A stretch of 64,000 nt of DNA from Mesorhizobium sp. WSM4306 (lineage in GTDB: Bacteria > Pseudomonadota > Alphaproteobacteria > Rhizobiales > Rhizobiaceae): NCBI RefSeq assembly GCF_007003975.1, contig NZ_VFTC01000003.1, positions 124,001 to 188,000 of the forward strand, in the 5' to 3' direction. The notes beneath the pieces are model-generated. The model was given only the letters and a program-made list of their open reading frames with translations. It was not told the DNA's origin and did no database searches. This document shows positions 53,096 to 61,946 of this stretch, piece by piece. A program made the position numbers and the translations under genes. How positions within the stretch are numbered: the stretch's first letter is position 1; every line of letters begins with the position of its first letter.

Positions 53096-53706
53096 TCGAG
53101 ACCATGCGCTGGCAGCCCGGCCAGGGCTTCCTGCGTTTCGAGCGCCACCTCGCGCGCCTCTACGGCTCGGCGGAAGAACTGGGCTTTGCCTGCGATCCGC
53201 AGCGAGTCGGCCAGGTGTTGGCGAACACTGTCGGGGCGCAGCAGACGGCGCTGCGCACCCGTCTTGTCCTGCAGCGCAACGGCGAGGTGACCGCCTCGGG
53301 CCAGCCTTACGAGCCGCTCGCCGCCGACAAGGTCTGGCGGCTGCAGCTGGCGCGGGTGCGGCTCTCCTCCACCGACACGCTGCTGCGCCACAAGACCAGC
53401 CGGCGTCAGCGCTACACCCATGCTCGGTCTGAATATCTTGTCACCCAGGCCGACGAGGTGTTGCTCGCCAATGAGCGCGGCGAAATATGCGAAGGCACGA
53501 TCACCAATGTCTTCGCCGATTTCGGTGACGGCGTGCTGATGACGCCCCGGCTCGATTGCGGCCTGCTGCCTGGCGTATTGCGCGCCGAGCTTCTGGATGA
53601 AGGCCGCGTCCAGGAAGCGATCTACAGCTATGACGAGTTAAAGTCGGCGAAGGCGATCTTCGTCGGCAATTCGCTGCGCGGATTGATCCCGGCAACATTG
53701 GCCTGA
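53044..53706 (+). CDS. pabC: Aminodeoxychorismate lyase-like PLP enzyme
   Basis: A 220-residue fold-type IV protein starting with GTG at 53044 inside pabB. Motifs: FLRFERHLARLYGSAEELGF, the PLP lysine in LLRHKTSRRQRY, LLANERGEICEGTITNVFADF, and GLLPGVLRAELLDEG. It is shorter than typical PabC (about 270). It completes p-aminobenzoate synthesis by releasing pyruvate. In some rhizobia the pabB and pabC parts are fused. Confidence 0.85.
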   Translation: MSAEGALRDGNTADFELIETMRWQPGQGFLRFERHLARLYGSAEELGFACDPQRVGQVLANTVGAQQTALRTRLVLQRNGEVTASGQPYEPLAADKVWRLQLARVRLSSTDTLLRHKTSRRQRYTHARSEYLVTQADEVLLANERGEICEGTITNVFADFGDGVLMTPRLDCGLLPGVLRAELLDEGRVQEAIYSYDELKSAKAIFVGNSLRGLIPATLA

Positions 53707-53724
53707 TACGAAGTTGCTGCGAGA

Positions 53725-54684
53725 ATGACCGCCACCGGACTGGACCCTCACCCAAGCATGAATTCTCGCCTGCCCACTCACACGCCCTATGATGGCTCCT
53801 CAAAGCTCTTCACCATCGGGCTGAAGCCGCTTGAGCTCGACAAATGGATCGAGGTCGACGGGCACCTCATCGACCATCTCGCCGAAAAGCGCCGGCTCTA
53901 TGCCGAAATTCCCGGCAAGGTGTTCGTCGAGGAGAACGGCACGCGCGACGCCCAGCGCGAAGTGCGCGACCTCATAGAAGCCCATCTGCTGTCGACATTT
54001 CCTGGAACGTACCGGCAAACCAGTGCCGGCATCGAGGTTATCGGCGCCGAAGGCAACAGAGCCGATGTCTTCAGCGACGCCCCGTTGGTCGCAACCTCGC
54101 TGCTCGTCCAGGAAGACCTGATCCTGATGCGCCGCGATGACAGCGGCTGGCGGCTCGCCGCCGGCTCGTTGTGCTTCCCATCATCCTGGTCACTGCTCGA
54201 AAAATTCGGGCTGCCTCTTCAGCAGATCCACGCACCGGTGCCGGGCTTCGGTCCGGGCACCAGGCCGGCCGAGCTCATCAACCGCATGTTCGACGGCCTG
54301 CAGGGCCAGGCCGTCGAGCGCTTCAACTGGTCGATCCAGGCCGACGACGCGCTCTATCATCCGCTCTCCAATGTCGAGCGCATCGACCGAGCCACCAGCC
54401 GCTCGTCGCGCTTTCCGGATGGCGACGTCAACGCGCACGCCTTCATCCGCGTCGAGCGCCAAACGCTGCGCAAACTGCCCGTGTCGCGCGATATCCTGTT
54501 CACCATCCGCATCCATCTCGACCCGCTGAAGGTGCTGGCGCGGCATCCTGATCGGGCAACGCTTGCCGCATCTTTCGCGGCGCAATTGCTGGCCCTGGAT
54601 GAGGCTCAACTCGACTACAAGGGCATGACATCGGACCGCGACCGGCTGGTCGTCCTCCTTAACCACATGGCCAATGCTGCCTAG
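53725..54684 (+). CDS. DUF3445 heme-dependent oxidative N-demethylase-like protein
   Basis: A 319-residue protein fitting DUF3445: RLYAEIPGKVFVEENGT, VQEDLILMRRD, GWRLAAGSLCFPSSWSLLEKFG and the core IHAPVPGF, followed by RFNWSIQADDALYHP. Members remove N-methyl groups using a heme in an unusual PAS-like fold. Start at ATG 53725; an ATG at 53758 is also possible. It ends before a clear terminator. Substrate unknown. Confidence 0.85.
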   Translation: MTATGLDPHPSMNSRLPTHTPYDGSSKLFTIGLKPLELDKWIEVDGHLIDHLAEKRRLYAEIPGKVFVEENGTRDAQREVRDLIEAHLLSTFPGTYRQTSAGIEVIGAEGNRADVFSDAPLVATSLLVQEDLILMRRDDSGWRLAAGSLCFPSSWSLLEKFGLPLQQIHAPVPGFGPGTRPAELINRMFDGLQGQAVERFNWSIQADDALYHPLSNVERIDRATSRSSRFPDGDVNAHAFIRVERQTLRKLPVSRDILFTIRIHLDPLKVLARHPDRATLAASFAAQLLALDEAQLDYKGMTSDRDRLVVLLNHMANAA

Positions 54685-54743
54685 CGGGCGGTTGGCGCTT
54701 TTCACTGGTTTGTGACAATGATCTGTGATGTAGCGCATATCCA

Positions 54744-54766
54744 CCGGGCAAAAATGCCCGGTTTTT
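54744..54766 (+). terminator. Terminator after the DUF3445 gene
   Basis: CCGGGCA and TGCCCGG form a 7-bp stem with an AAAA loop, followed directly by TTTTT, 60 bases after the stop codon and before homospermidine synthase. Confidence 0.88.
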
Positions 54767-54817
54767 GCGCGTGTTTTGCCCCAGTTTCCCCGGTTTTTTG
54801 AAGGAGTGCTCGATAAA

Positions 54818-56263
54818 ATGGCGAATGAAAACTGGCCCGTTTACGGTGAAATCACCGGCCCTGTCGTGATGATCGGCTTCGGTTCGATCGGACGGGGAAC
54901 GCTGCCTCTGATCGAGCGCCATTTCAAGTTCGACAAGTCGCGCATGACGGTCGTCGACCCGCTCGACCCCGACCGCAAGCTGCTCGACGAGCGCGGCATC
55001 GCCTTCGTCCAGGAGCACGTGACCGAGAAGAACTACAAGAAGCTTTTGACCCCGCTTCTGACCAATGGCGGCGGCCAGGGCTTTTGCGTCAATCTGTCGG
55101 TCGATACCGGCTCGGTCGACCTGATGCGGCTCTGCCGCAAGCTCGGCGTGCTCTACATCGACACCGTCGTCGAGCCGTGGCTCGGTTTCTACTTCGACGC
55201 CAAGGCCGACAATGCCAGCCGCACCAACTACGCGCTGCGCGAAGCGATGATCAAGGAGAAGCATGACAAGCCAGGCGGCGCGACTGCGGTTTCGACCTGC
55301 GGCGCCAATCCGGGCATGGTCTCGTGGTTCGTCAAGCAGGCGCTCTTGAACCTCGCCGGCGACCTCGGCCTCGAATTTTCCGAACCGGCGCAGGACGACC
55401 GCGACTGCTGGGCGAGGCTGATGAAAAAGGCCGGGGTCAAGGGCATCCACATCGCTGAGCGCGACACCCAGCGCACCAAGAAGCCGAAGCCGATGAACGT
55501 GTTCTGGAACACCTGGTCGGTCGAGGGCTTCATTTCGGAAGGGCTGCAGCCGGCCGAGCTTGGCTGGGGCACGCATGAGAAATGGATGCCGAAGAACGGC
55601 AAGGAGCACAAGGATGGCTCCAAGGCTGCGATCTACCTGGAACAGCCTGGCGCCAACACCCGCGTGCGTTCATGGTGCCCGACGCCGGGCGCGCAATACG
55701 GCTTGCTGGTAACCCACAACGAGGCGATTTCGATCGCCGACTTCTTCACCGTGCGCGGCAAGAAGGGCAAGGTCCAATACCGCCCGACCTGCAACTATGC
55801 CTATCATCCCTGCAACGACGCGCTGCTGTCGCTGGACGAAATGTTCGGCGCCGCCGGCAAGCCGCAGCCGGTCCACCATGTGCTTGACGAAAACGAGCTG
55901 GTCGATGGTGTCGACGAACTCGGCGTGCTGCTCTACGGCCACGACAAGAACGCCTACTGGTACGGCTCGCAGCTGTCGCTGGCCGAAGCCCGCAAGCTGG
56001 CCCCCTACCAGAACGCCACCGGCATGCAGGTCACCTCGGCCGTTCTCGCCGGCATGGTCTGGGCGCTGGAAAACCCGGAGGCCGGTATCGTCGAGGCCGA
56101 CGAGATGGACTACAAGCGGTGCCTGGAAGTGCAGTCCCAGTATCTCGGTCCGGTCAAAGGCTATTACACCGACTGGACGCCGCTCGATAACCGTCCGGGT
56201 CTCTTCCCAGAAGACCTCGACAAAAACGACCCGTGGCAATTCCGCAACATCCTCGTCCGATAG
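54818..56263 (+). CDS. hss: Homospermidine synthase
   Basis: A 481-residue protein with AAGGAG upstream. The NAD motif (VVMIGFGSIGRGTLPL) starts near residue 17, then VDTGSVDLMRLCRKLGVLYIDTVVEPW, STCGANPGMVSWFVKQ and YRPTCNYAYHPCNDA. It condenses two putrescine molecules (or putrescine and spermidine) into homospermidine, the main polyamine of many rhizobia. Putrescine can come from the decarboxylase at 30011-31144. Confidence 0.95.
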   Translation: MANENWPVYGEITGPVVMIGFGSIGRGTLPLIERHFKFDKSRMTVVDPLDPDRKLLDERGIAFVQEHVTEKNYKKLLTPLLTNGGGQGFCVNLSVDTGSVDLMRLCRKLGVLYIDTVVEPWLGFYFDAKADNASRTNYALREAMIKEKHDKPGGATAVSTCGANPGMVSWFVKQALLNLAGDLGLEFSEPAQDDRDCWARLMKKAGVKGIHIAERDTQRTKKPKPMNVFWNTWSVEGFISEGLQPAELGWGTHEKWMPKNGKEHKDGSKAAIYLEQPGANTRVRSWCPTPGAQYGLLVTHNEAISIADFFTVRGKKGKVQYRPTCNYAYHPCNDALLSLDEMFGAAGKPQPVHHVLDENELVDGVDELGVLLYGHDKNAYWYGSQLSLAEARKLAPYQNATGMQVTSAVLAGMVWALENPEAGIVEADEMDYKRCLEVQSQYLGPVKGYYTDWTPLDNRPGLFPEDLDKNDPWQFRNILVR

Positions 56264-56442
56264 CGGTTCCATACCCCTGCCTCACTGCCTTGCAATCGCC
56301 CGGAAATCGGGTGATTGAAGGGATGCGGACGAGAGCAGCGTGCGCCCATTTGGGGCACGTGGGAACGCTCGGGAAACTTGAGGCCACGCACATCGTGCCT
56401 TCCACTGCGATTGGGGCCGATGCGCCAGGGAGAGGATTTCAC

Positions 56443-56820
56443 ATGACGATTGCGCGCAAAATTCTTTCAGCAGGCGCGGCGGGCGCTCTTGCGACGATGC
56501 TTGCCGCCTGCACCACCGGCGGTTCCGACGGGCCACCGATCTCATCGCAGGCGCGAGGCGTCGAAGGGTCCTGGCTGAACGCCGAAGGCAAGGCGGTCTC
56601 GACATTGAACGGCGGCGTCTTCACCACCGTTTCGGCAGAGACCGGCGAAAAATTCGCTGATGGCAGCTATACCAAGACTGGCGCCACCTCGGTTGAGATC
56701 AACGGCACTTCGCTGATCCGGCAGCAGCCGATCGCTTTCAACTGCCTGTTGGTGTCGATCAACCAGCTGAATTGCACAAGCTCCGCTGGCCAGAACTTCG
56801 TGCTGACCAGGCGCAGCTGA
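56443..56820 (+). CDS. omp10: Omp10-like outer-membrane lipoprotein
   Basis: A 125-residue protein from the ATG at 56443 (AGGGAGAGGA upstream). The signal ends in the lipobox LAAC (residues about 20-23), followed by TTGGSDGPP. The C-terminal half (GVEGSWLNAEGKAVSTLNGG, SVEINGTSLIRQQPIAFNCLLVSINQLNCTSSAG) matches Brucella Omp10, a surface lipoprotein with the AprI/inhibitor-like barrel. The frame is open upstream without a signal peptide. Confidence 0.85.
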   Translation: MTIARKILSAGAAGALATMLAACTTGGSDGPPISSQARGVEGSWLNAEGKAVSTLNGGVFTTVSAETGEKFADGSYTKTGATSVEINGTSLIRQQPIAFNCLLVSINQLNCTSSAGQNFVLTRRS

Positions 56821-56844
56821 GCATATCTCATATGGCCTTGCGAG

Positions 56845-56876
56845 AAGGCGGCGGCGCGATGCCGCCGCCTTTCTTA
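56845..56876 (+). terminator. Terminator after omp10
   Basis: AGGCGGCGGC and GCCGCCGCCT form a perfect 10-bp stem with a 5-base loop, followed by TTCTT, 26 bases after the stop. Confidence 0.85.
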
Positions 56877-57023
56877 TGCCGGCAAACCGATGCCGATTTC
56901 GCCCGCCCTGATTCTTCTTGCATCGCCATAACCGCGATGGGAACATGACCGAAAGCTGGCTGTTATCCTGCAGTCAAGCAAGAGCGTTAAACGGCTTTGA
57001 TCAGATCCATCCGGGAGACGAAG

Positions 57024-59051
57024 ATGAAGAAGCTCGCCGCGATTGCCGCCCTTTCTGCCTCGACGCTCGGCCTGTCGGCCGTGCCATCCTTTGCCGACTA
57101 CACGTTGAACATCCTGCATTTCAACGATTGGCACAGCCGCATCGAAGGCAACAACAAATATGAGTCGACGTGCTCGGCTGATGAGGAGACCAAGGGTGAG
57201 TGCATTGGCGGCGCTGGCCGGCTGGTCACCGCCATCGCGCAGGAGCGCAAGAAGCTCGAAGGCCAGAACGTGCTGCTGCTCAATGCCGGCGACAGCTTCC
57301 AGGGATCGCTGTTCTACATCACCTACAAGGGCGCCGCGGAGGAGGAATTTCTTAATCAGATCAAGCCCGACGCGGTGACGCTCGGCAATCATGAGTTTGA
57401 CGATGGCGAGAGTGCGCTGGTGCCTTACCTCGACAAGGCGAAATTCCCGGTCGTCAGCGCCAATGTCCTGCCCAACGACAAGTCCGGCGCCGCTGGCAAG
57501 ATCAAGCCGTCGATCGTGCTTGAGGTCGGCGGCCAGAAGATCGGCATCATCGGCGCGGTGACCAATGACACGCCGGAACTCGCCTCGCCAGGCCCCAACA
57601 TCACCATCGCCGACGACGTCAAGTCGATCACGGCGGAGGTCGAGAAGCTGAAGGCGCAAGGCGTCAACAAGATCATCGCCGTCACCCATATCGGCTACAG
57701 GCGCGAGCGCGATGTTATCGCAAAAATCCCCGGCATCGACGTGGTGGTCGGCGGCCACAGCCACTCGCTTCTGTCCAACAGCGATCCGAAGGCGGAAGGC
57801 CCCTACCCGACCATGGTCGACAACCCCGACGGCTCAAAGGTGCCGGTGGTGCAGGCGGCCTCCTATTCGAAATATCTCGGCGAGTTCAAGGTCGTGTTCG
57901 ACGCCAATGGCAACGTCAAGGAAGCCAGCGGCGACCCGATCTTCCTCGACAAGTCGATCACGCCTGATCCCGCCGTGCTTGCCCGTATCAAGGAACTCGG
58001 CGCGCCGATCGAGGCGCTGAAGAACAAGGAAGTCGCCGAGACCACCGAGGCCGTCGACGGCAGCCGTGAGAATTGCCGCACCAAGGAATGCGCGATGGGC
58101 AACCTCGTTTCCGACGCCATCCTCGACCGCGTCAAGGGACAGGGCGTCGAGATCGTTGTCTCCAATGGCGGCGGCCTGCGTGCCTCGATCGACAAGGGCA
58201 CCGTGACCATGGGCGAGGTGCTGACCGTGCTGCCGTTCCAGAACACGCTGGCGACCTTCCAGATTTCCGGCAAGGATCTGGTTGCCGGGCTGGAAAACGG
58301 CGTCAGCCAGGTCGAGGACGGCGCCGGCCGCTTCCCGCAGGTGGCAGGTCTCAAATACGCCTTCGACAAGTCGGTCGCGCCCAATGCCGGCCGCGTCAAG
58401 TCGGTCGAGGTGATGGAAGGCGGCGCCTGGGCGCCGATCAATCCGGACAAGGACTATCTGGTCGCCACCAACAATTATGTCCGCCAGGGCGGCGACGGCT
58501 ACAAGGTCTTCGCCGAGAAGGCCAAGAACGCCTATGACTACGGCCCTGGCCTCGAACAGGTGGTCGCTGACTATCTCGCCGCGCACCGGCCCTATACGCC
58601 GAAGCTCGACGGCCGCATCACCGAAATCGCCGCGACCGTAGCAGCGGCGCCCGCCGCAGAGGCGGCTAAGCCTGCCGAACCGGCACCTGCTCCGGCCGAG
58701 CCGGCAAAACCGGCCGAGGCGGAGCCGGCGATGCCAGCGTTGCCGGCAGGCTCCGGCGACATATCCGCCACCCCGCCGAGTGTGCCGGCGGAAACGGCCC
58801 CGGCAGCGCCTACCGAACCGGCCAAACCGGCTGAAGCAGCCTCTGCTCCCGCAACGCCTGCCCCCGCCGCGCCGGCAAAGCCGGCCGAGGCCAGCCACGT
58901 CATCGTCGCCGGCGATACCTATTGGGACCTGGCCAAGAAGGCCTATGGCGACGGCGCCAAATGGAAGGTGATCTCCGAGGCCAACAAGGGCTACGAGCCA
59001 CGCCGGCTGCCGGTCGGCGCAACCCTGACCATACCGCCGGCTGCTAATTAG
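57024..59051 (+). CDS. 5'-nucleotidase/UshA-like phosphoesterase fused to a LysM domain
   Basis: A 675-residue protein from the ATG at 57024, with GGGAGACGAAG upstream. Signal peptide of about 23 residues (ends SFADYT). Metallophosphoesterase domain (about 24-320): ILHFNDWHSRIE, NAGDSFQGS, LGNHEFDDGE and GGHSHS supply the metal ligands. The 5'-nucleotidase C-terminal domain (about 345-530) contains SNGGGLRASIDKG. A Pro/Ala/Glu linker and a final LysM-like domain (HVIVAGDTYWDLAKKAYGDG) bind peptidoglycan. It would release phosphate from nucleotides in the periplasm. Confidence 0.9.
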   Translation: MKKLAAIAALSASTLGLSAVPSFADYTLNILHFNDWHSRIEGNNKYESTCSADEETKGECIGGAGRLVTAIAQERKKLEGQNVLLLNAGDSFQGSLFYITYKGAAEEEFLNQIKPDAVTLGNHEFDDGESALVPYLDKAKFPVVSANVLPNDKSGAAGKIKPSIVLEVGGQKIGIIGAVTNDTPELASPGPNITIADDVKSITAEVEKLKAQGVNKIIAVTHIGYRRERDVIAKIPGIDVVVGGHSHSLLSNSDPKAEGPYPTMVDNPDGSKVPVVQAASYSKYLGEFKVVFDANGNVKEASGDPIFLDKSITPDPAVLARIKELGAPIEALKNKEVAETTEAVDGSRENCRTKECAMGNLVSDAILDRVKGQGVEIVVSNGGGLRASIDKGTVTMGEVLTVLPFQNTLATFQISGKDLVAGLENGVSQVEDGAGRFPQVAGLKYAFDKSVAPNAGRVKSVEVMEGGAWAPINPDKDYLVATNNYVRQGGDGYKVFAEKAKNAYDYGPGLEQVVADYLAAHRPYTPKLDGRITEIAATVAAAPAAEAAKPAEPAPAPAEPAKPAEAEPAMPALPAGSGDISATPPSVPAETAPAAPTEPAKPAEAASAPATPAPAAPAKPAEASHVIVAGDTYWDLAKKAYGDGAKWKVISEANKGYEPRRLPVGATLTIPPAAN

Positions 59052-59066
59052 AGCCGGTAGAAATCC

Positions 59067-59105
59067 GCAACACCCGCCCGGTCCGCCGGGCGGGTGTTGC
59101 TTTTT
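59067..59105 (+). terminator. Strong terminator after the 5'-nucleotidase gene
   Basis: GCAACACCCGCCCG and CGGGCGGGTGTTGC make a perfect 14-bp stem around a 6-base loop, then TTTTT. Confidence 0.95.
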
Positions 59106-59182
59106 CGGACAAGGTGCGGCCAGACGTGGCATTGAAAACCGGCGCGGCGCCGTTAGTTTCGCGCCGTGTCCGGAGAATTGCC

Positions 59183-60235
59183 ATGACGATTGATCCCAAA
59201 GCAGCGAAAGCGCTCGGCCCGCTGCCGGCCGGACATCCGCCGGTAAAGGCAGGCAAGATCGGCGTCATGCTGGTCAATCTCGGCACGCCCGGCGGCACCG
59301 ATTTCAAGCCGATGTGGCGCTATCTCCGGGAATTCCTGTCCGATCCGCGCGTCATCGAGCTCAACAAGGCGATCTGGTACCCGATCCTCTATGGCCTGGT
59401 GCTGACCACGCGACCGAAGAAGTCCGGCGCCAATTATGCCAGGATCTGGAACCGCGAGAAGAACGAGTCGCCGCTGCGCACCTACACGCGAGCCCAGAGC
59501 GAGAAGCTGGCGGCGGCGCTTCGCGACCTGCCCGATGTCGTCGTCGACTGGGCGATGCGCTACGGCAACCCGTCGACCGAGAGCGTCGCGCAAAGGCTGG
59601 TCGCGCAAGGCTGTGACCGCATCCTGTCCTTCCCGCTCTATCCGCAATATTCGGCGACCACCACCGCGACCGCCAACGACCAGCTGTTTCGCGCTCTGAT
59701 GAAGATGCGGGCGGCACCGGCGGTCCGCAGCGTGCCGCCCTACTATGCTGAGCCGGTCTATATCGAGGCGCTTGCCCGTTCGATCGAGCGGCATCTGGCG
59801 ACGCTCGACTTTCAGCCGGAGGTGGTCATCACCTCCTATCACGGCATCCCCAAACCCTATTCCGACAAGGGCGATCCCTATCAGGCGCATTGCCTGGAGA
59901 CGACGCGACTGCTGCGCGAAAAGCTCGGCTGGAGCGAACAGAAGCTGATCATCACCTTCCAGTCGCGCTTTGGCGCACAGGAATGGCTGCAGCCCTATAC
60001 CGACAAGACGGTCGAGAAACTGGCCAGGGACGGCGTGAAATCGATTGCCATCGTCAATCCCGGCTTTTCCGTCGACTGCATCGAGACGCTGGACGAAATC
60101 GGCCGCGAGGCGGCCGAGACCTTCCATCACGCCGGCGGCGAGAAATTCGCCCACATCCCATGCCTCAACGACAGCGCAGAAGGCATGGCGGTGATCGAGG
60201 CGATGGTGCGGCGCGAACTGTCGGGCTGGGCCTGA
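59183..60235 (+). CDS. hemH: Ferrochelatase
   Basis: A 350-residue protein from the ATG at 59183 (CGGAGAATTG upstream). Motifs: VMLVNLGTPGGTD near the N-terminus, then AMRYGNPSTES, FPLYPQYSATTTA, the metal-binding His in ITSYHGIPKPY, and FQSRFGAQEWLQPYT with NPGFSVDCIETLDEI. It inserts ferrous iron into protoporphyrin IX, the last step of heme synthesis. The long frame on the opposite strand (59153-60265) is an artefact. Confidence 0.95.
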   Translation: MTIDPKAAKALGPLPAGHPPVKAGKIGVMLVNLGTPGGTDFKPMWRYLREFLSDPRVIELNKAIWYPILYGLVLTTRPKKSGANYARIWNREKNESPLRTYTRAQSEKLAAALRDLPDVVVDWAMRYGNPSTESVAQRLVAQGCDRILSFPLYPQYSATTTATANDQLFRALMKMRAAPAVRSVPPYYAEPVYIEALARSIERHLATLDFQPEVVITSYHGIPKPYSDKGDPYQAHCLETTRLLREKLGWSEQKLIITFQSRFGAQEWLQPYTDKTVEKLARDGVKSIAIVNPGFSVDCIETLDEIGREAAETFHHAGGEKFAHIPCLNDSAEGMAVIEAMVRRELSGWA

Positions 60236-60393
60236 GCCCGCTGCGTTGTAGCGATCGATCGCCACTGTTGCGGTATTCTACGCACTAATAATCAGCGATC
60301 ACCTAATTGTAACATTATTGAAACACAACTAAGTGTTTGGTGAAGTCGGTTGCATGGAATCAACGCCATGGCCGGCATCTGAGGGAGATTTAA

Positions 60394-61344
60394 ATGGACT
60401 TCAGTGGTTTCGGTATTGCGATTGGTGCGCTTGCCTTTCTGGTGTTGGTGCTTCTTATCAAAGGCATCCGGACAATCCCGCAAGGTTACAATTATACGGT
60501 GGAGCGCTTTGGTCGTTACACCAAAACACTAAGCCCCGGCCTCAACCTCATCGTGCCGTTCGTCGACCGTATCGGCGCCAAGATGAACATGATGGAACAG
60601 GTGCTCGACGTTCCGAGCCAGGAAATCATCACCCGCGACAACGCCATAGTCGGTGTCGACGGCATCGCCTTCTACCAGATCCTCAATGCCGCGCAGGCCG
60701 CCTATCAGGTCGCCGGCCTGGAGAACGCCATCCTCAACCTGACGATGACCAACATCCGTACCGTGATGGGCTCTATGGACCTCGACGAACTCTTGTCCAA
60801 CCGCGACGCCATCAACGAGCGGCTGCTGCGCGTCGTTGACGAGGCGGCGCATCCGTGGGGCATCAAGATCACCCGCGTCGAGATCAAGGACATCAATCCG
60901 CCGGCCAACCTCATCGAATCGATGGGCCGGCAGATGACGGCCGAACGTAACAAGCGTGCGCAGATCCTTGCCGCCGAAGGTCTCAAGCAGTCGCAGATCC
61001 TCGAGGCCGAAGGCCGCAAGGAAGCCGCCTTCCGCGACGCCGAGGCGCGCGAACGCTCAGCCGAGGCCGAAGCCCGCGCTACCCAGGTTGTGTCGGAGGC
61101 CATCTCCAAGGGTGACGTGCAGGCGCTCAACTACTTCGTGGCGCTGAAATACACCGAAGCGATGGGCAAGATCGGCACCGCCAACAACAGCAAGGTCGTG
61201 CTGATGCCGATGGAAGCCTCGGCGCTGATCGGCACGCTCGGCGGCATTAGCGAGATCGCCAAAGAGGTGTTCCGCAGCGAAGGCACCGCCGGCGCCGCGC
61301 GGCAGGCTGCCCGCCCTCCGGTGGTTCGCCCAAGCGAGAACTGA
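60394..61344 (+). CDS. qmcA: SPFH/stomatin-like membrane protease subunit
   Basis: A 316-residue protein. One N-terminal transmembrane segment ([19 protein letters not shown]), then the SPFH domain ([33 protein letters not shown]) and a coiled coil ([20 protein letters not shown]). Such proteins form membrane cages with NfeD partners and FtsH-type proteases. Paired with nfeD 52 bases downstream, the standard arrangement. Confidence 0.92.
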   Translation: MDFSGFGIAIGALAFLVLVLLIKGIRTIPQGYNYTVERFGRYTKTLSPGLNLIVPFVDRIGAKMNMMEQVLDVPSQEIITRDNAIVGVDGIAFYQILNAAQAAYQVAGLENAILNLTMTNIRTVMGSMDLDELLSNRDAINERLLRVVDEAAHPWGIKITRVEIKDINPPANLIESMGRQMTAERNKRAQILAAEGLKQSQILEAEGRKEAAFRDAEARERSAEAEARATQVVSEAISKGDVQALNYFVALKYTEAMGKIGTANNSKVVLMPMEASALIGTLGGISEIAKEVFRSEGTAGAARQAARPPVVRPSEN

Positions 61345-61396
61345 GACCTGGCGAGAATTGAGATCGAGCGAACTGAGATCATAGGAGCACACTCCC

Positions 61397-61861
61397 ATGT
61401 TCGACCGCATTATTTCCGAACTTGGCCCTTGGAACTGGATGGTTCTGGGGTTCGTCCTCCTGGTGATGGAGGTCATAGCGCCAGGCATCTTCATGCTGTG
61501 GATCGGCATCGCCGCATTGGTGATCGGCTTGATTTGCCTGCTCATCTGGGACGCAAGCTTCTGGACTTGGGAAGTCCAGGTCCTCGCCTTCCTGGCGCTG
61601 TCGCTGGTCTCGGCCTTCGCCGGCAAGAAGCTGGTTGGCGGGCGTCATGACGCGACCGACCAGCCGCTGCTCAACCGCCGCGGCGCGCAGATGGTCGGCA
61701 AGATGGCTACCCTTGCCGAACCGATCAAGGATGGCCGAGGCCGCATAAAGCTCGGTGACACGCTGTGGCGCGTCTCCGGCCCTGACCTGCCGGCCGGCAC
61801 GCAGGTGCGCGTCGTCAGTTCGGCCGACACCGATCTGGAACTGACGGTCGAGGCTGTCTGA
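61397..61861 (+). CDS. NfeD family protein
   Basis: A 154-residue protein with three to four hydrophobic helices (LVMEVIAPGIFMLWIGIAAL, FLALSLVSAFAG) and a C-terminal OB fold (LLNRRGAQMVGKMATLAEPIKDGRGRIKLGDTLW). Short NfeD proteins act as membrane partners of SPFH proteins. An AGGAG ribosome site precedes the ATG. Confidence 0.92.
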   Translation: MFDRIISELGPWNWMVLGFVLLVMEVIAPGIFMLWIGIAALVIGLICLLIWDASFWTWEVQVLAFLALSLVSAFAGKKLVGGRHDATDQPLLNRRGAQMVGKMATLAEPIKDGRGRIKLGDTLWRVSGPDLPAGTQVRVVSSADTDLELTVEAV

Positions 61862-61900
61862 ACACCCAAAAGCGCGCTGCGCATTTTTGGCAAAAAATCG

Positions 61901-61937
61901 AAGCGCGTCGCGTAGGTCACCCCAATGCGACGCGCTT
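61901..61937. repeat. Inverted repeat between converging nfeD and kpsF
   Basis: AAGCGCGTCGC (61901-61911) and GCGACGCGCTT (61927-61937) match exactly and have the same arm core as the element at 47072-47112. It can form a hairpin on either transcript, but lacks a T-run; a repeat family member rather than a classic terminator. Confidence 0.7.
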
Positions 61938-61946
61938 TGAGCTTCC

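Noticed and set aside
57834..59132. A 432-codon frame antisense to the 5'-nucleotidase gene
   Set aside because: Gly/Arg-rich shadow of a low-complexity Pro/Ala region; crosses a strong terminator.
59153..60265. A 370-codon frame opposite hemH
   Set aside because: Shadow; ferrochelatase motifs are unambiguous on the plus strand.
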